From Prinsepia uniflora (lineage: Eukaryota > Streptophyta > Magnoliopsida > Rosales > Rosaceae), in the NCBI GenBank assembly GCA_032719365.1, contig CM064875.1, positions 37,098,693-37,162,692 of the forward strand: 64,000 nucleotides of DNA, given 5' to 3'. The notes beneath the pieces are model-generated. The model saw only the letters and a list, made by a program, of their open reading frames with translations, ran no database searches and was not told the DNA's origin. Each line of letters opens with the position of its first letter. The first letter of the stretch is position 1. Position numbers and translations under genes: made by a program. This document shows positions 36,753 to 48,219 of the stretch, piece after piece.

Positions 36753-38949
36753 TGTAACTATCCGTCTCGAATATCGGGATTAAATAATTAATTAATAATG
36801 GACTTAGTATGACTAATCGGGGATTAGTTGAGAGAATTCAGATGGACGGTGTAAAATGATCGTTTTGCCCCTAGAATTGGACAAAATGTTGACTTTTGAC
36901 CCGGGGACTCAAACATATGAGGACCGATGATCGTGACGTAGATCGGACATCACGAGTTCGTGAGCCCTATTTTCGAGTCAAAATGGTGGAATTAGTTTGG
37001 TTGGTTTCTGATCAATTTTATGATTATGATGATGTTCCTGAGGTCGACACAAACTTAATGGGCCTAGTATCGAAGCCAGAGGTGACCGGAATCGTGGGAA
37101 CTCGACGGAGGAATCTGGGCTCGCTGTTGTTAGATCCAAAGGGTAAGTTTACGGTTTCATGTTTTTAAGGTCATAGATCGATTAGGGACAGTGAGTCGAA
37201 GCTTTTGGAATAAAAATGGAAAGGAATAGTGGCCGGAGTTGGGAGAACCAGCCGGGTCAGTCGCGGGTTGCGATGACTCGATTACAGAAGCCGACTGAGG
37301 TCAAGGATGGATGATGACGTCAGCAATGATGTCATCCTGGTGACATCATCATATCATATTGACATGTCAGACATGGACCAATGGGGACTTGACAAGTGGC
37401 ACTGTTAGGGTTGTCAACGCTGACGTCAGCGTTGACTTTTCAGAGGTTGAATTTTGGTTTGACCAGGCTCATGGGCTCTAATTTCGAGGTGGTCCCAGTG
37501 TCATTTTAAAGGTTTTGACGATTCGGATCCGAAGGTGGTGGTTTCAGGTCGATCGAAGATTGTTAGGTTTGTCAAATTGAGGGTTTTCACCTCCGTAATC
37601 GTGTCCGGGACACGTTGATTTTTTTGAGAGTTTTGGGGGTTCATCCTATAGACTTGTATAGTGGATTAGTGAGCTTCAGTGTGATTTGGACATGTCCGGA
37701 TGTTCCAGTGATGGTGATTTATCCTCGGAAGGCTTATGTCACGTGTATCGAGGCGGTAGCTAGGATGGTCTGTGAGTGGACACTCGCTTTCTAAACATGA
37801 TGCATGCATAACTGTTTTATATGTTTTATATCTATGTTTTGAATGCCTTGAATACTTATATTTGTGGTATTTTGTATTTACATATTTCCACGTATTTCGA
37901 GGTGTATGGTTTTATGTTGGACTTATATGTGCTTGTGTTTTCCATAATGGTTTGATAGAATGGTCTTGGATTTGGAAGTATGGAATCGGGCATGTGACCC
38001 ATTTGATTTGGAAACTATCAGACTTGGAGTCCATTTGATTTAATGAGATATCGGGCTAGAGGCCCAGTTAACTTACATGATTGGGCTAGAGGCCCAATTG
38101 AATATGATATCAGGCATGAGTCCCACTTGTGGCTATAAATGTGATTTCGGGTTCGGAGACCCATAAAATGGATTTGGATTTGAGTACTTGGATTTCTGGA
38201 TTTACGATGATTTTATGGAAATGGTATTTCGGGCATGGTCCCCTGAAAGTTTTTGAAAGGTTTTTATAAACTGTTTTCCATATACCATCCTGATATTAGG
38301 ATATATGGATGGCCTCCTCTAGATGTCTGAGACACTAGGGAAGTCACGGAGTGACCAGACCGTATAGTGACTCAAGAGCAAGATTGCTTTGATTAGACGT
38401 TTGGGACATTGGACATCTGGGATGTTAGGGATTGACCCGAAGACCCTGGGCAGCACGAGTAGTTTATGGACCTTGATAATGGTATTGATTAGGCATCAGG
38501 GATACAAAGGATTGGTTAAATTGGATTTCGATAAACTGGTTATTTGCTTTTGATTGGTTTTGGGCTGAGTTCCCACATACTTTGGATTTATGATGTTGGG
38601 CTAAGGCCCTAATGATTTATTTAAGTAAATGGTTTAAGTACTGGTTTTCGAATGCATGCATACTTTTTAGTGAAGGGCATAAATGTCTTTTATGAAATGA
38701 GTTTTATTAAATTATTGATTTTTCATCCACTCACAACTTTTAATTATTTTAATGCCCTTCAGGTTGATCACGGATGCTGGTAGTAGCAGAGACCGAGCCA
38801 TCACACTGATCCTGGCATGCTCTGGAAGCTCCGAACGGCTAAGGTTTTAAGTTATCTCTTGTATGACACTTAGTGTCAGACGAGAGCATGGCACATCCCG
38901 CGTTAATCCCAGAGGGGAGGGGGGGGGGGGATTGGGATGGGTCGTGTCA
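36753..38949 (+). repeat. 5' LTR G
   Basis: TGTAACTATCC...GTGTCA, 2197 bases, followed by a PBS. About 0.6 kb after the conserved start is missing relative to LTR K, including the expected TATA region. A 160-base frame (36983-37142) ends at a perfect donor GTAAGT (37143). TGACGTCA-type array at 37300-37440. Left arm GTGAGTGGAC (37772-37781), RY elements (37800-37809, 38652-38661), hairpin units at 37987-38163, right arm TCCACTCAC (38726-38734), and an acceptor-like TTTTAATGCCCTTCAG ending at 38762. Confidence 0.88.
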
Positions 38950-40198
38950 GCTTGGTATCAGAGTACAGTTTGCTCTTGTGGTACGCACAGGTCGAGGATG
39001 TGATGTCTCTATGTGGTCAGCCTGTTATCAACCTGGTCGTTAGGGTAATTGTACGAGAGTTAGTGGAAATGAATCGTGGACAGTTTTGGTTCGACATTTG
39101 GTACCTGAGTATGCACTAGTTATGTCGTGGTTTAGCAATGTAGGACCCTACTGAGGGATGAACGTAACAGTGTTTTAGTGTCTTGATCGTGGGACATTCA
39201 TGCCAGGATTGTCTATCACAGTATTGCAGGATTGGATATGACGGTAGTGTGGAGTTGTGACCATTAGATGGTCAGGTCATGTTGAGTTGAGAATTCTGGT
39301 GCTGAGAGCAGCCGGGTTCGAGAAACTGTGTGTGTTGTATGGTTTGGAAATGTGAGTCAGCTAGTGGTTTGACTTTGGCGACTTTTCGAAGTTGAGACCG
39401 TTGGACCGATTAGATTGGATGTTGTGTTGTCCTCTACAACTGAGCTCATGGATGACCTAGTGGACGACTCTAGTTGAGTCTAGTTGAGACTACGGAGATT
39501 GATTGGTTTGACATCAAGTGAAATAATGGAATCTGATCCATGAGTACCATTATGAGATGATATTTATGGTCTCGGGGTAGACCGATTAGTAGTGTTGATG
39601 CTTGGATGCGAAGTCTCGATAGCGATGCCTAGTGGTTGGGTCTACATAAGATTGTGGTAGGCACTACCATTGAGGTTCGATGTAGTGGTGGTTGTTGAGA
39701 ATCGGGGGACATTCAAGGAATGTTCATTTTCTTATATGAATTGTCAGGGTGATTATACCCAGAGTTGGTGAGTTGAGGGAGGCAGAGTTGCTCCAACCTG
39801 AGAAGAGATTATGGATTCTAGCTCGGTATGAGTTGAGATTTAGTTTGGGTTTGATTCGCACGCTGTGTGCCAGTGATTACGATGACGATAGGAAACGATG
39901 AGCCACGAGCTGAGGATGTGACTCAGTTGTGATGTGCTTGTGTTCGATGTTGATCTGACGATGGTGATTCGTTAGCCAGTATTGAGTCTTGGGAATTGTG
40001 TCAAAATGACAGGTAGGTGAGAGATGGACTAGATAGGATCCAGTAGTGGATGAGATGTGTTGGGATTCTAACCCAACCGTGATTGAGATAACTGATGTGA
40101 TTGAGATGACTAAGTGGTGATTGGATGAAACAGTATAAACAGATAGGCGAGTTGGCGTACTAAGTTAGCTTGGTACAGACACATGGTTTGTAATGACG
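38950..40198 (+). pseudogene. Partial internal region of element G
   Basis: Shares the post-PBS segment with element B (GATGTGATGTCTC...CAACCTGG at about 38996-39032), with a 39-codon basic gag-like start at 39003. The rest is non-coding. It ends without a PPT at LTR H, so the 3' part and 3' LTR of G are missing. Confidence 0.6.
38953..38964 (+). other. Primer-binding site after LTR G (initiator tRNA-Met)
   Basis: TGGTATCAGAGT, one mismatch in the last base from the site of element B, lies three bases after the LTR end. Confidence 0.85.
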
Positions 40199-41021
40199 CG
40201 TCCCGAATTCCGGGATTAGATTAATGACTAATGAAGGATTAGTGAGGTTAATCGATGATTAGTTTGAGGAAATCGGACGGATGCGCAAAATGATCGTTTT
40301 GCCCCTGGTCGTGGGTAAAATGTTGACTTTTGACTCGGGAGGTCCGATGGCCAAGGCCTGAGGACCGTTATGTAGATCGGGTCGATATGAGTCCGTAGAC
40401 AGGCAGTACGCCGAAATTGGACGTCGAACGGGAAATTTATGGTCACGGGAAGTTCAATTGCACTATACACGTATTACGAGGCAATGATGATGTGGCAATA
40501 TCTGATTGGACAGATATTTAGGTGGGACCCATGGATGAGTAACAAGTGTCACTCATCCCATTGGTCCATAACCCGATTTTGTGGATCTAAATGATGATTG
40601 GTCCACTTGGATTATTATATATATATTTTCCTACCCACTTCTCATCTCCACCCTTCATCTCATCTAATCCCTCATCCCTGCCGTCCATCTCCCTTCTCTG
40701 TTACCATCATCAACCTCACCATATCTTCTTCTTCAAACAACCCGAGCACCCTATTCTTCATGCTCCCTAAGCAAAACACATGACATACCACCCCACCACC
40801 ACACTTGCATCCATACATTCGTGTGAGGATTAATGAGAGACTGAGAGTGACGAGGACGGCGGCCCACGACGGTCCACGGTGGGGGTGAGTCAAACAGAAC
40901 CCGAGAACCTAGTTTCATTTTGAAAATTGAAAGATGAGTTTTGATTGATGTTTTGAGTCCCTTTCAATAATAACTAAAAGCATGATTTAACCCCTAAGTT
41001 TGAAGAGGAACTCAAAAGTTA
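40199..41021 (+). repeat. LTR H, 5' portion (plus)
   Basis: Starts TGTAATGACGCG and carries the conserved family start (GGGATTAGATTAATGACTAA), a TTGACTTTTGAC block and a TATATATATAT box (about 40614-40626). A CT-rich leader and a donor-like GGGGGTGAGTC near 40881 follow. It is too different from LTR G to be its partner. Solo LTR I is inserted at its right side, and nothing after 44075 clearly continues it. Confidence 0.75.
40614..40626 (+). promoter_or_regulatory. Probable TATA box of LTR H
   Basis: An AT-alternating box about 415 bases into the LTR, followed within 40 bases by a pyrimidine-rich leader, the normal arrangement of a plant core promoter. Confidence 0.5.
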
Positions 41022-44000
41022 TGACAGGACCCGCCCCAAATCCCTCGGGATTAGCGTGGGACGTACCTGCTCCCATCTGACACGAAGTGTCAGACTAGGG
41101 ATATTTCCGTCCTTAGCGCAACTGGGCTATCAGAGTACGCCAAGATCCGAAGGAGGAATGTGAATGTCTCGTCTCTGCTACAGCCGCATCCGCGATCAAC
41201 CTGAAGGGCATTCAAAACACAAAAGATGTGAGTGGACAAAACAAATATTTTATTAAACTATTTCATAAAAGACCTTTATGCCCTTCATTAAAAACATATG
41301 CATGCATTCGATAACCATTTCTAGGGTTCATGCCCGATTCTCATAAACCGTCATGAACCATCAAACCATTTGGGCCTTAGCCCGAAATCAGTCAAACAAC
41401 ACATGGGACCTCCGCCCAAATCAAAACACGTGGGAACTCGTCCCAAAACCATCTCATATGGGTCTCAGCCCAAAACCAAATACGCGAGGGTCTCATCCCA
41501 ACGCCATCTCAGTGAAAACTCATCCACATATACATATATACATATATAACCCATCCTAGGCACTTCCAGAGAAGATGCGAATCTCGGGGCACACAACCCC
41601 TAGGGAACACATCCCCGATGTAGTCACGATGTCATCATATCTATCATCTAGTGTGCACACTACTCGGGGTCTCACTCCGAGTCTTCTCCTAGGAATCTCC
41701 ATTTGGGAGGTTCAATCTCTAGATCTAGTCCGAGCTCTGTGTGTGGATCTAGTCCACATATCTCTCCGGAATCTAGTCCGAGACCACAACATCCTAAGTA
41801 ACCTCCACTCCTGGAACGGGATCCCTATGAGGATACCCACTCTGGTCTGTGGATCGTGACTCTCCAGGTCGACGCTGGAGGAGACTAATCAATACGCTCA
41901 TAAGGAGGGTATATACATACTCGTATACAAAACCATAAAAACGGGACTCACGCCCGAGAACACAAATCAACTGGGCCTTCCGCCCGAACATAAAACGCAA
42001 CAGGGCTTCTAGCCCGATTTCACAATAACTGGGTATTGTACCCGAACTCGTAAATCAACTGGGCATCGAGCCCGATATCTGTGGGTTAGTCACGATCTTG
42101 ATCATAGAGATGCGTGCCACCATCAATCCAGGACCGCTCTCAATCCTGGCATGTCGCTGTGAACATATCACTACCTCGACCGTCTCGAGACCATGGTGCA
42201 CACGTCGCCGATCGATCCTCTAAACCGTCAGCACTTCGAAGTCGAGCCTCCAAAGGCTGCTCGACAATAGGACGTGCATCGTGACCTCTCCGGAAGGAAC
42301 GCATCCCAATCTGGAGGCGAGCGTCACGTCATCCGTCGTCGTGCACACAGCACCCGTCGCGACCACGACTCAGACCTACGGCTCATTAATAGGGTCTCAT
42401 GCTCGAGTCAATCCAAATCTAAATGGGTCTCACGTCCGATTTTACCTTTTCAAAACCATTTCATGAAAACCGAAAGCGTAAGCGTGTATAAGCACGTATA
42501 AAACCCGAAAACCTCGAAGTACGTGCCTATACGTAAACACACACCAAAATTCACTCAAGGCATCCCAAAACACATATTAAAAGATATATAAAACATTTAT
42601 GCATGCATCGATTTCAGAAAGAAAGTCAACTCACAGACCGTCCGCGGTGCTGCCTCGATATGCGTGCCGTATGCCTTCCCGGGTCAACCGTGGCCTTCGG
42701 GATACCCAAACCTGTCCAAATCACTTTAGAGGATTACTAACTACTTAATTAACCCCTCACTAAAGTCCCCTAATTTTCCGGGATTTTTAACTATTTTTAA
42801 ACGCGCACCGAAACCTTCGGACAGCCCGAACTATATCGAGACGATGTCCGATCGACTCGAAACCAATCCCAAAATGTTCGTTACATCGAATAGATGATTT
42901 TACATGTTGGAACCTTCCCCAAATTCTCCCGCACGAGCCGCCTGAAGTGGCTGTGCGTGGGCTTCACGCGCCCAGTTACAGTGTCACCCCTAACCTCAGT
43001 CAAACCGGTCCGGTTCGGTTTTTCCTGCAACTTGGACCGGCGTGAATGGTTCAAGCCCAAAACAGGTCCAATCTTCACCATTTCTAAGCCTAATTGATCT
43101 AATTCTTCCTATAATCGTCATAGGAACCTAACCCAATCGATTAGAACCTCTAAAACCCGACCGATCCAAGAAATCCCTCACGGTTCAAATTTTCCAAAAC
43201 CTCCCAGGGCTTCCTCGATGTCCAAAACCTCCCAAAACCTTCCTAACAACGTCCTAACAACCTATTTAGTTCAAACCAATCATCCAAAAATGGATTAAAA
43301 TGGGAAAACCGATTACCTCGTGCGGTTTCCTCCTCCGCCGCCCACGGCGGTTCTGCCTGGCTAGCCACCACGTCCACTGGTCCTCTTCTCACTCTGTCCT
43401 CTCACAAATGGGTTTAGGGTTGAATGGTTTGGATTTTGGGTGAGAAATGGGATCAGGTTGGATTGGGAAAAATGGAAAATGGATGCACGGGGAATGGTTT
43501 GGTGCATGAATGAAAATGATGGGGAATGGATGACAGACATCTGTCATTCATCCATTGAGTCTGAGAAAAAGGATGGGGCCCACTAAAGTCCAAATAAACG
43601 TCCATATCGAAAAACGTGCAATAGTGCACTCGAACTTCCGTGAACCGTAATTTCGCCGTCGAACGTCCGAATTCGACGTGCCGCCTGTCTACTTATTCGT
43701 ATCGCTGTGATCTATGTAACGGTATTCGACCCTCGTCCATCTGACCTCCAGGATCAAAAGTCAACTTTTGGCCCCTATTCAACCAAATTACCAAAATGCC
43801 CCTGATCTTCCGATCGTCATAACTTCTTCCACGGATGTCAGAATCGAACGTGCCACCTGTCTATGAACTCGTGACGTCCCGAACTACGTCACGGTCATCG
43901 GCCAAATTCCATTTGACCGTCCGAACAAAAAGTCAACGTTTTGCCTATTCTAGGGGTAAAATCGTCATTTTGCACTGAACGTCCGATAATCCTCGTCTAA

Positions 44001-44070
44001 TCTCCGATTAGCCTCGATAATCCGTCATTAATCCTTGATTAATCCTATTAATTCGAGACGGGTCATTACA
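41022..44070 (-). mobile_element. Solo LTR I (3.05 kb) with perfect 5-bp target duplication
   Basis: TGACAGG...ATTACA flanked by AGTTA at 41017-41021 and 44071-44075. There is no internal sequence, so it arose by recombination between two LTRs. It has GTGAGTGGAC (41228-41237), GTCAACTCAC (42625-42634, one mismatch), RY elements inside both arms, hairpin units such as GGGCCTTAGCCC, GGGCCTTCCGCCC and GGGCTTCTAGCCC, and an acceptor-like AATGCCCTTCAG at the expected place. Its right end is about 710 bases before the PPR start codon. Confidence 0.92.
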
Positions 44071-44075
44071 AGTTA

Positions 44076-44781
44076 CCATCGAAGTAACAACAAATATGCA
44101 TGTTTTACGAATAATAATAATAAAATAATAGTAAACAACTAAAAGGTCATCCTCAAGCATCAAGTATAAAATTTGTAACCCACTAACTCTTCATTCACAC
44201 AAGTTATACCCACATGACAGATTAGGTATCTAAAGTTATACCCACCAAGTAAAAATTGGGTTCTAAGTACTTGAAGATGTAAAAAACCAGTTGTGAGTGC
44301 CAAAAACGTCACAAAAACTAGGCCATATGTTGTCACGCACTGGGGAAATCCCACACGCATCACCACGCACTGTCAAGAAGCTGCCACACACTGACACTTG
44401 CTTATGCGCTGGCCTCTGCCAACATTGCCATTTTTTTTGCAAATTTCTCGCCGAAAAACTATGTTGCACTGAAAAATTATGTAAGTTCATTCACCTTTCA
44501 ATTTTGTGCCCCTCAAGTTTCCGAAGAAAGCTTCGGATTCAAAAGCTTCGGATTCAAGGAGGGAATTTAAACTTTATTTATACATGCAACCATCTATTTT
44601 AGCATAGATGATTCTAACATTTGTCAAATTCACAAAGCGACCTGAACCTAAAGAAATGAATGGTGAAATGTGAATTCGTTATTGATAAGTTAGTGTTATA
44701 ATCTCGTGTAACCGTGTTACATGTTATGTGATAGATCCTTACCCTTTGTTTTTCGAAAGGACGAGGTGGAAGTATAATTGA
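44076..44781 (+). promoter_or_regulatory. Upstream region of the PPR gene
   Basis: Non-coding, single-copy in this window. It contains two GTTATACCCAC words (about 44203 and 44235) and a short direct repeat of AAGCTTCGGATTCAA (44529-44555). No certain TATA box. Regulatory function is inferred only from position. Confidence 0.35.
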
Positions 44782-46695
44782 TTGAATGACCCTCTCCATC
44801 ATCATTGTATCAAAATAATGACAAGTTGGGGAGGTGGAAATGTGCAGACGATGAAACAAGCAATGGCTATGGCTGTGTTCAAAGTCCCAAGGAGCCACGT
44901 TCGCTTTTTCTCTTCTCTCCACAGTTACAGCTCTCCACCGCGAGCGCAACCACTTGGGACACCTCCCGCAACCACTTGGTACACCCGACCACCAACACCT
45001 CTCTATCAAGACCCACAAGTCTCAGCTATCTCCGCCGCCATAAAAACCACCACCCAAAATTCTCAGCCTCTCGATTCCTCTCTCAGTCTTAGAAAGCTCC
45101 TTCCTTCCCTCACAGTCCGTGACGTTATCAAGCTCATCAACCTCAATCCCCAATCTCTCTCCCCTACTTCTCTCCTATCCTTCTTCAACTGGCTCTCTTC
45201 AAGCCCCACATTTCGCCACACCATCCAATCCTATTGCACCATGACCCACTTCCTCTACGCTCACCAAATGCATCCCCAAGCCCAGTTCCTCCTACGACTC
45301 ATCGTTTCTCGCAAAGGCATGGGTTCTGCGTCTTGGGTCTTCGCTTCCATTCTCCAAACTAAAGGTACCCATCACTCCAATTATGTCTTTGTTGCTTTGA
45401 TGAATGCGTATCTGGATTGTGAGTTTGTTTCTGATGCATGCCAGTGCTTTAGATTGATTAGGATGCATAATTTTGGAATCCCGTTTCATTCTTGTTGCTC
45501 TTTGCTGGATAAAATGTTGAAGTTGAACTCGCCTGCTGAGGCTTGGGGGTTTTATTTGGAGATTTTGGATTCTGGGTTTCCACCAAAAGTGTATAATTTC
45601 AATGTTTTGGTGCACAAATTTTGTAAAGAAGGTAAAATTTGGGAAGCCCAGTTGGTGTTTGATGAAATTGAGAAGCGAGGTTTGCGCCCGAGTGTAGTTA
45701 GTTTCAATACTTTGATTAATGGGTACTGTAAATCGAAGAATCTAGATGAGGGTTTTAGGTTGAAGATAGAGATGGAGGAGAGCAGAACGTTCCCTGATGT
45801 ATTTACTTACAGTGTTTTGATCAATGGGTTGTGTAAGGAGTGCAGGTTGGGTGATGCCAACTTGTTATTTGATGAAATGTGTGAGAGGGGTTTGGTTCCG
45901 AACTATGTCACTTTTACTACTCTGATTGATGGTCAGTGTAAGAACGGGAGAATTGATTTGGCCATGGAGGTCTATCAGAAAATGTTGGGGAGAGGAATTA
46001 AACCAGATTTAATTACTTATAATACACTCATAAATGGGCTTTGCAAAGTTGGAGATTTGAAGGAAGCTAGGAAGCTTGCTGAGGAGATGAATACTACAGG
46101 TTTGAAACCCGACACGATCACTTATACTACGCTTATTGATGGATGCTGCAAGGAAGGAGATGTACAGTCAGCCCTAGAGATAAGGAAGGTTATGATTAAA
46201 GAAGGGATTAAGCTTGACAATGTAGCTTTCACCGCCCTTATTTCGGGCTTGTGTAGAGATGGAAGAATCCTTGACGCTGAAAGAATGTTGAGGGAGATGT
46301 TAAATTGTGAGATGAAACCTGATGATGCCACGTATACGATGCTCATTGATGGGTTTTGCAAGAAGGGAGATGCTAAAATAGGTTCTAAGTTGCTCAAGGA
46401 GATGCAGGGTGATGGCTATGTACCAAGTGTTGTAACCTATAATGCACTTATGCATGGGCTGTGCAAACTAGGACAGATGAAAAATGCTAATATGCTCTTA
46501 GATGCTATGATTAATTTGGGGGTGGTTCCTGATGATATTACATACAACATTCTATTAGAAGGACATTGCAAGCATGGAAACCCAAAGGATGTTGATAAGC
46601 TACGAAGTGCGAAAGGGCTCGTTCTTGACTATGTTTCCTATACTTCACTAGTTAATGAATTCAGTAGATCTTCACAGCATCGTCGGAAGAGATGA
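44782..46695 (+). CDS. P-type pentatricopeptide-repeat protein, At1g09680-like
   Basis: Intronless frame of 637 codons ending RKR-stop. From about residue 268 there are nine complete, contiguous 35-residue PPR motifs and a partial tenth, each of the PDxxTYxxLIxGxCKxG type. Two weaker repeats lie before them. No E or DYW domain follows, so it is a P-class protein, expected to bind organellar RNA. The repeats and the C-terminal tail match what I recall of Arabidopsis At1g09680 (KLGQMKNANMLLDAM, VVPDDITYN). The frame opens at 44782, but the ATGs at 44851 and 44863 have better contexts (A or G at -3) and directly precede a basic, Ser-rich stretch (VPRSHVRFFSSLHSYSS) typical of a mitochondrial presequence; either is the likelier true start. 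No damage seen. Confidence 0.93.
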   Translation: MNDPLHHHCIKIMTSWGGGNVQTMKQAMAMAVFKVPRSHVRFFSSLHSYSSPPRAQPLGTPPATTWYTRPPTPLYQDPQVSAISAAIKTTTQNSQPLDSSLSLRKLLPSLTVRDVIKLINLNPQSLSPTSLLSFFNWLSSSPTFRHTIQSYCTMTHFLYAHQMHPQAQFLLRLIVSRKGMGSASWVFASILQTKGTHHSNYVFVALMNAYLDCEFVSDACQCFRLIRMHNFGIPFHSCCSLLDKMLKLNSPAEAWGFYLEILDSGFPPKVYNFNVLVHKFCKEGKIWEAQLVFDEIEKRGLRPSVVSFNTLINGYCKSKNLDEGFRLKIEMEESRTFPDVFTYSVLINGLCKECRLGDANLLFDEMCERGLVPNYVTFTTLIDGQCKNGRIDLAMEVYQKMLGRGIKPDLITYNTLINGLCKVGDLKEARKLAEEMNTTGLKPDTITYTTLIDGCCKEGDVQSALEIRKVMIKEGIKLDNVAFTALISGLCRDGRILDAERMLREMLNCEMKPDDATYTMLIDGFCKKGDAKIGSKLLKEMQGDGYVPSVVTYNALMHGLCKLGQMKNANMLLDAMINLGVVPDDITYNILLEGHCKHGNPKDVDKLRSAKGLVLDYVSYTSLVNEFSRSSQHRRKR

Positions 46696-47739
46696 TTGGG
46701 GAAATTCCTGGAAGTTGTTAGTTGAAATCCATCAAGTTACCCAAATGAGCAATAAGGAGCAAATGACTGAGATACTTGTCTATTCAATTACAGGCTATAA
46801 CGCTCCTACACAACCGCAGTGCCAGAAATACTGGAATCTGGAAGTTTTCAATGTGTATTTTTGAAATTTCTAATTTTTAATCTCTCGTTCAAAATTCAAC
46901 TTCATTAGTGACCTACTTTCCCCCACTCATTTTCTCGGTTAGAAATTAGTTAAACTTCACAATTGCTTAGAACGGGATTTTTTGGTTCTAAATCCTAATC
47001 TATTAAACTCCAAAAAAAGTGTGGAACGGAGCAATCCTAATCCACTCTGGTACGTTTTAGCCAAAATTTTAAATTTGACTCGCATGAAGGAAATTGACTC
47101 AATGTATAATTTTTAGTGCACTAGCACTAACTGCGTAGCACTAAAGATGGATGGGCCAAGCAAACATGGCCCGACTAGATTTACGGTTGTTTTAAATTTG
47201 AGTGGAATCACCTAATCACATCACACTGTTATACACTATTTCCCTCACCATCCACTTTTTCCCTCGCCAGCCATTACCATACACCAAGCAGCTTTGGTGG
47301 CCCACACCCAAATTAAGAGAAAAGTAGGTACTTTTTTTTATGGTTAAATTAAAATAGATTAATTTTTTTTTATAAAATCTAAAGTATTTTAGAGATATAA
47401 TTAAATAGCGTTTTATTTTTAGAGGAGTAGGCGGGTGAGATACATTGGATTCAATTGCACAACTTATCAAATTGGGAAATTGTGAATAAGGAAGGGGAGG
47501 GGATAAGGTTGTCTCCAACCGTCTCGTTAAATTTGAGAGCTAAATCAAAATTGAACCCTAAAAAATAATAGTTTATTGACAAATAGCATATAGCTATGTA
47601 TAAAACTAAGCTATTATTATTGCAATATTTTATCATTATACCATATTACATTTGGTGAGCCTATTCCAAAAATCTATATCATATGGTACATGTGGACAAC
47701 CTATTTAATAAAGAATTATTTTTTATTTAGGAAATAGAA
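46696..47739. other. 3' flank of the PPR gene, no gene recognised
   Basis: AT-rich. It contains a small imperfect inverted repeat around TAGTGCACTAGCACTA (47114-47143) and A/T homopolymers. Frames at 46655-46864, 47216-47518 and 47451-47636 have no family resemblance. Confidence 0.5.
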
Positions 47740-47990
47740 AAATTCTTAAAACTTTTGGACAAACTTGGAAGAAAAGTCGAAAATGTATTAAAAATGACCA
47801 TTTTGCCCTTGAAACTCTCGAAGGCTCCAAAGTCACTTTTGATCGAAAACTCTTTTGAGAATTTTCGATGCACCATTACGTAGGTCTTAAATTTGCGAGT
47901 ACATAGACGAGTAACACATGGAAATCAGAGTTCAAATGAGAAAATTACGAAGGATTAAGACATATTGGTAATTTTTAAAAGATTAAATGT
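47740..47990 (+). repeat. Diverged fragment of a long-LTR U3
   Basis: Contains in order AAAATGACCATTTTGCCCTT, a GTCACTTTTGAT block, ACGTAGGTCTT and GAGTACATAGACGAGTAACAC, the order found in the first 300 bases of the plus LTRs A, B and H. No ends are recognisable. Confidence 0.65.
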
Positions 47991-48179
47991 TAAAAATTGC
48001 ATGTCCTAAATGCACTAGTACAAAAGCGGGGATTAATAATGCTTGTTTTGAAAATACGAAGGAAGCTGGTTTTTAGTTGCGCGATAGCTGTCTACTCCTT
48101 TCTCGTCAAAGATCAAAGCGCAGTTTCAGCGAACTAAACCAAAACCCTCGCTCTTCGCCCCTTCATCCCTGGATCGATA

Positions 48180-48219
48180 ATGGCATCAAGGTCATTATTT
48201 AACTCTGCCTTTTCATCAG
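48180..48219 (+). other. Possible orphan first exon
   Basis: ATG at 48180 gives MASRSLFNSAFSS, which looks like an organellar presequence, followed by CAG|GTTTGT at 48220. The preceding 80 bases are pyrimidine-rich like a plant 5' leader. Other exon-like patches with donor-like ends occur near 48600-48660 and 48860-48912, but no coherent protein or family could be assembled. It may be the start of a gene cut off by the Y fragment at 49125, or chance. Confidence 0.2.

Noticed and set aside
38951..38970. TGGTATCAGAG considered as part of a tRNA gene
   Set aside because: It is only the 3'-end complement used for priming; no A/B boxes or cloverleaf next to it.
36753..41021. LTRs G and H considered as the two LTRs of one element
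   Set aside because: Their starts differ too much, there is no polypurine tract before H, and the interior between them is only 1.2 kb.
47114..47143. Small inverted repeat considered as a MITE terminus
   Set aside because: No second terminus or target duplication could be found within 1 kb.
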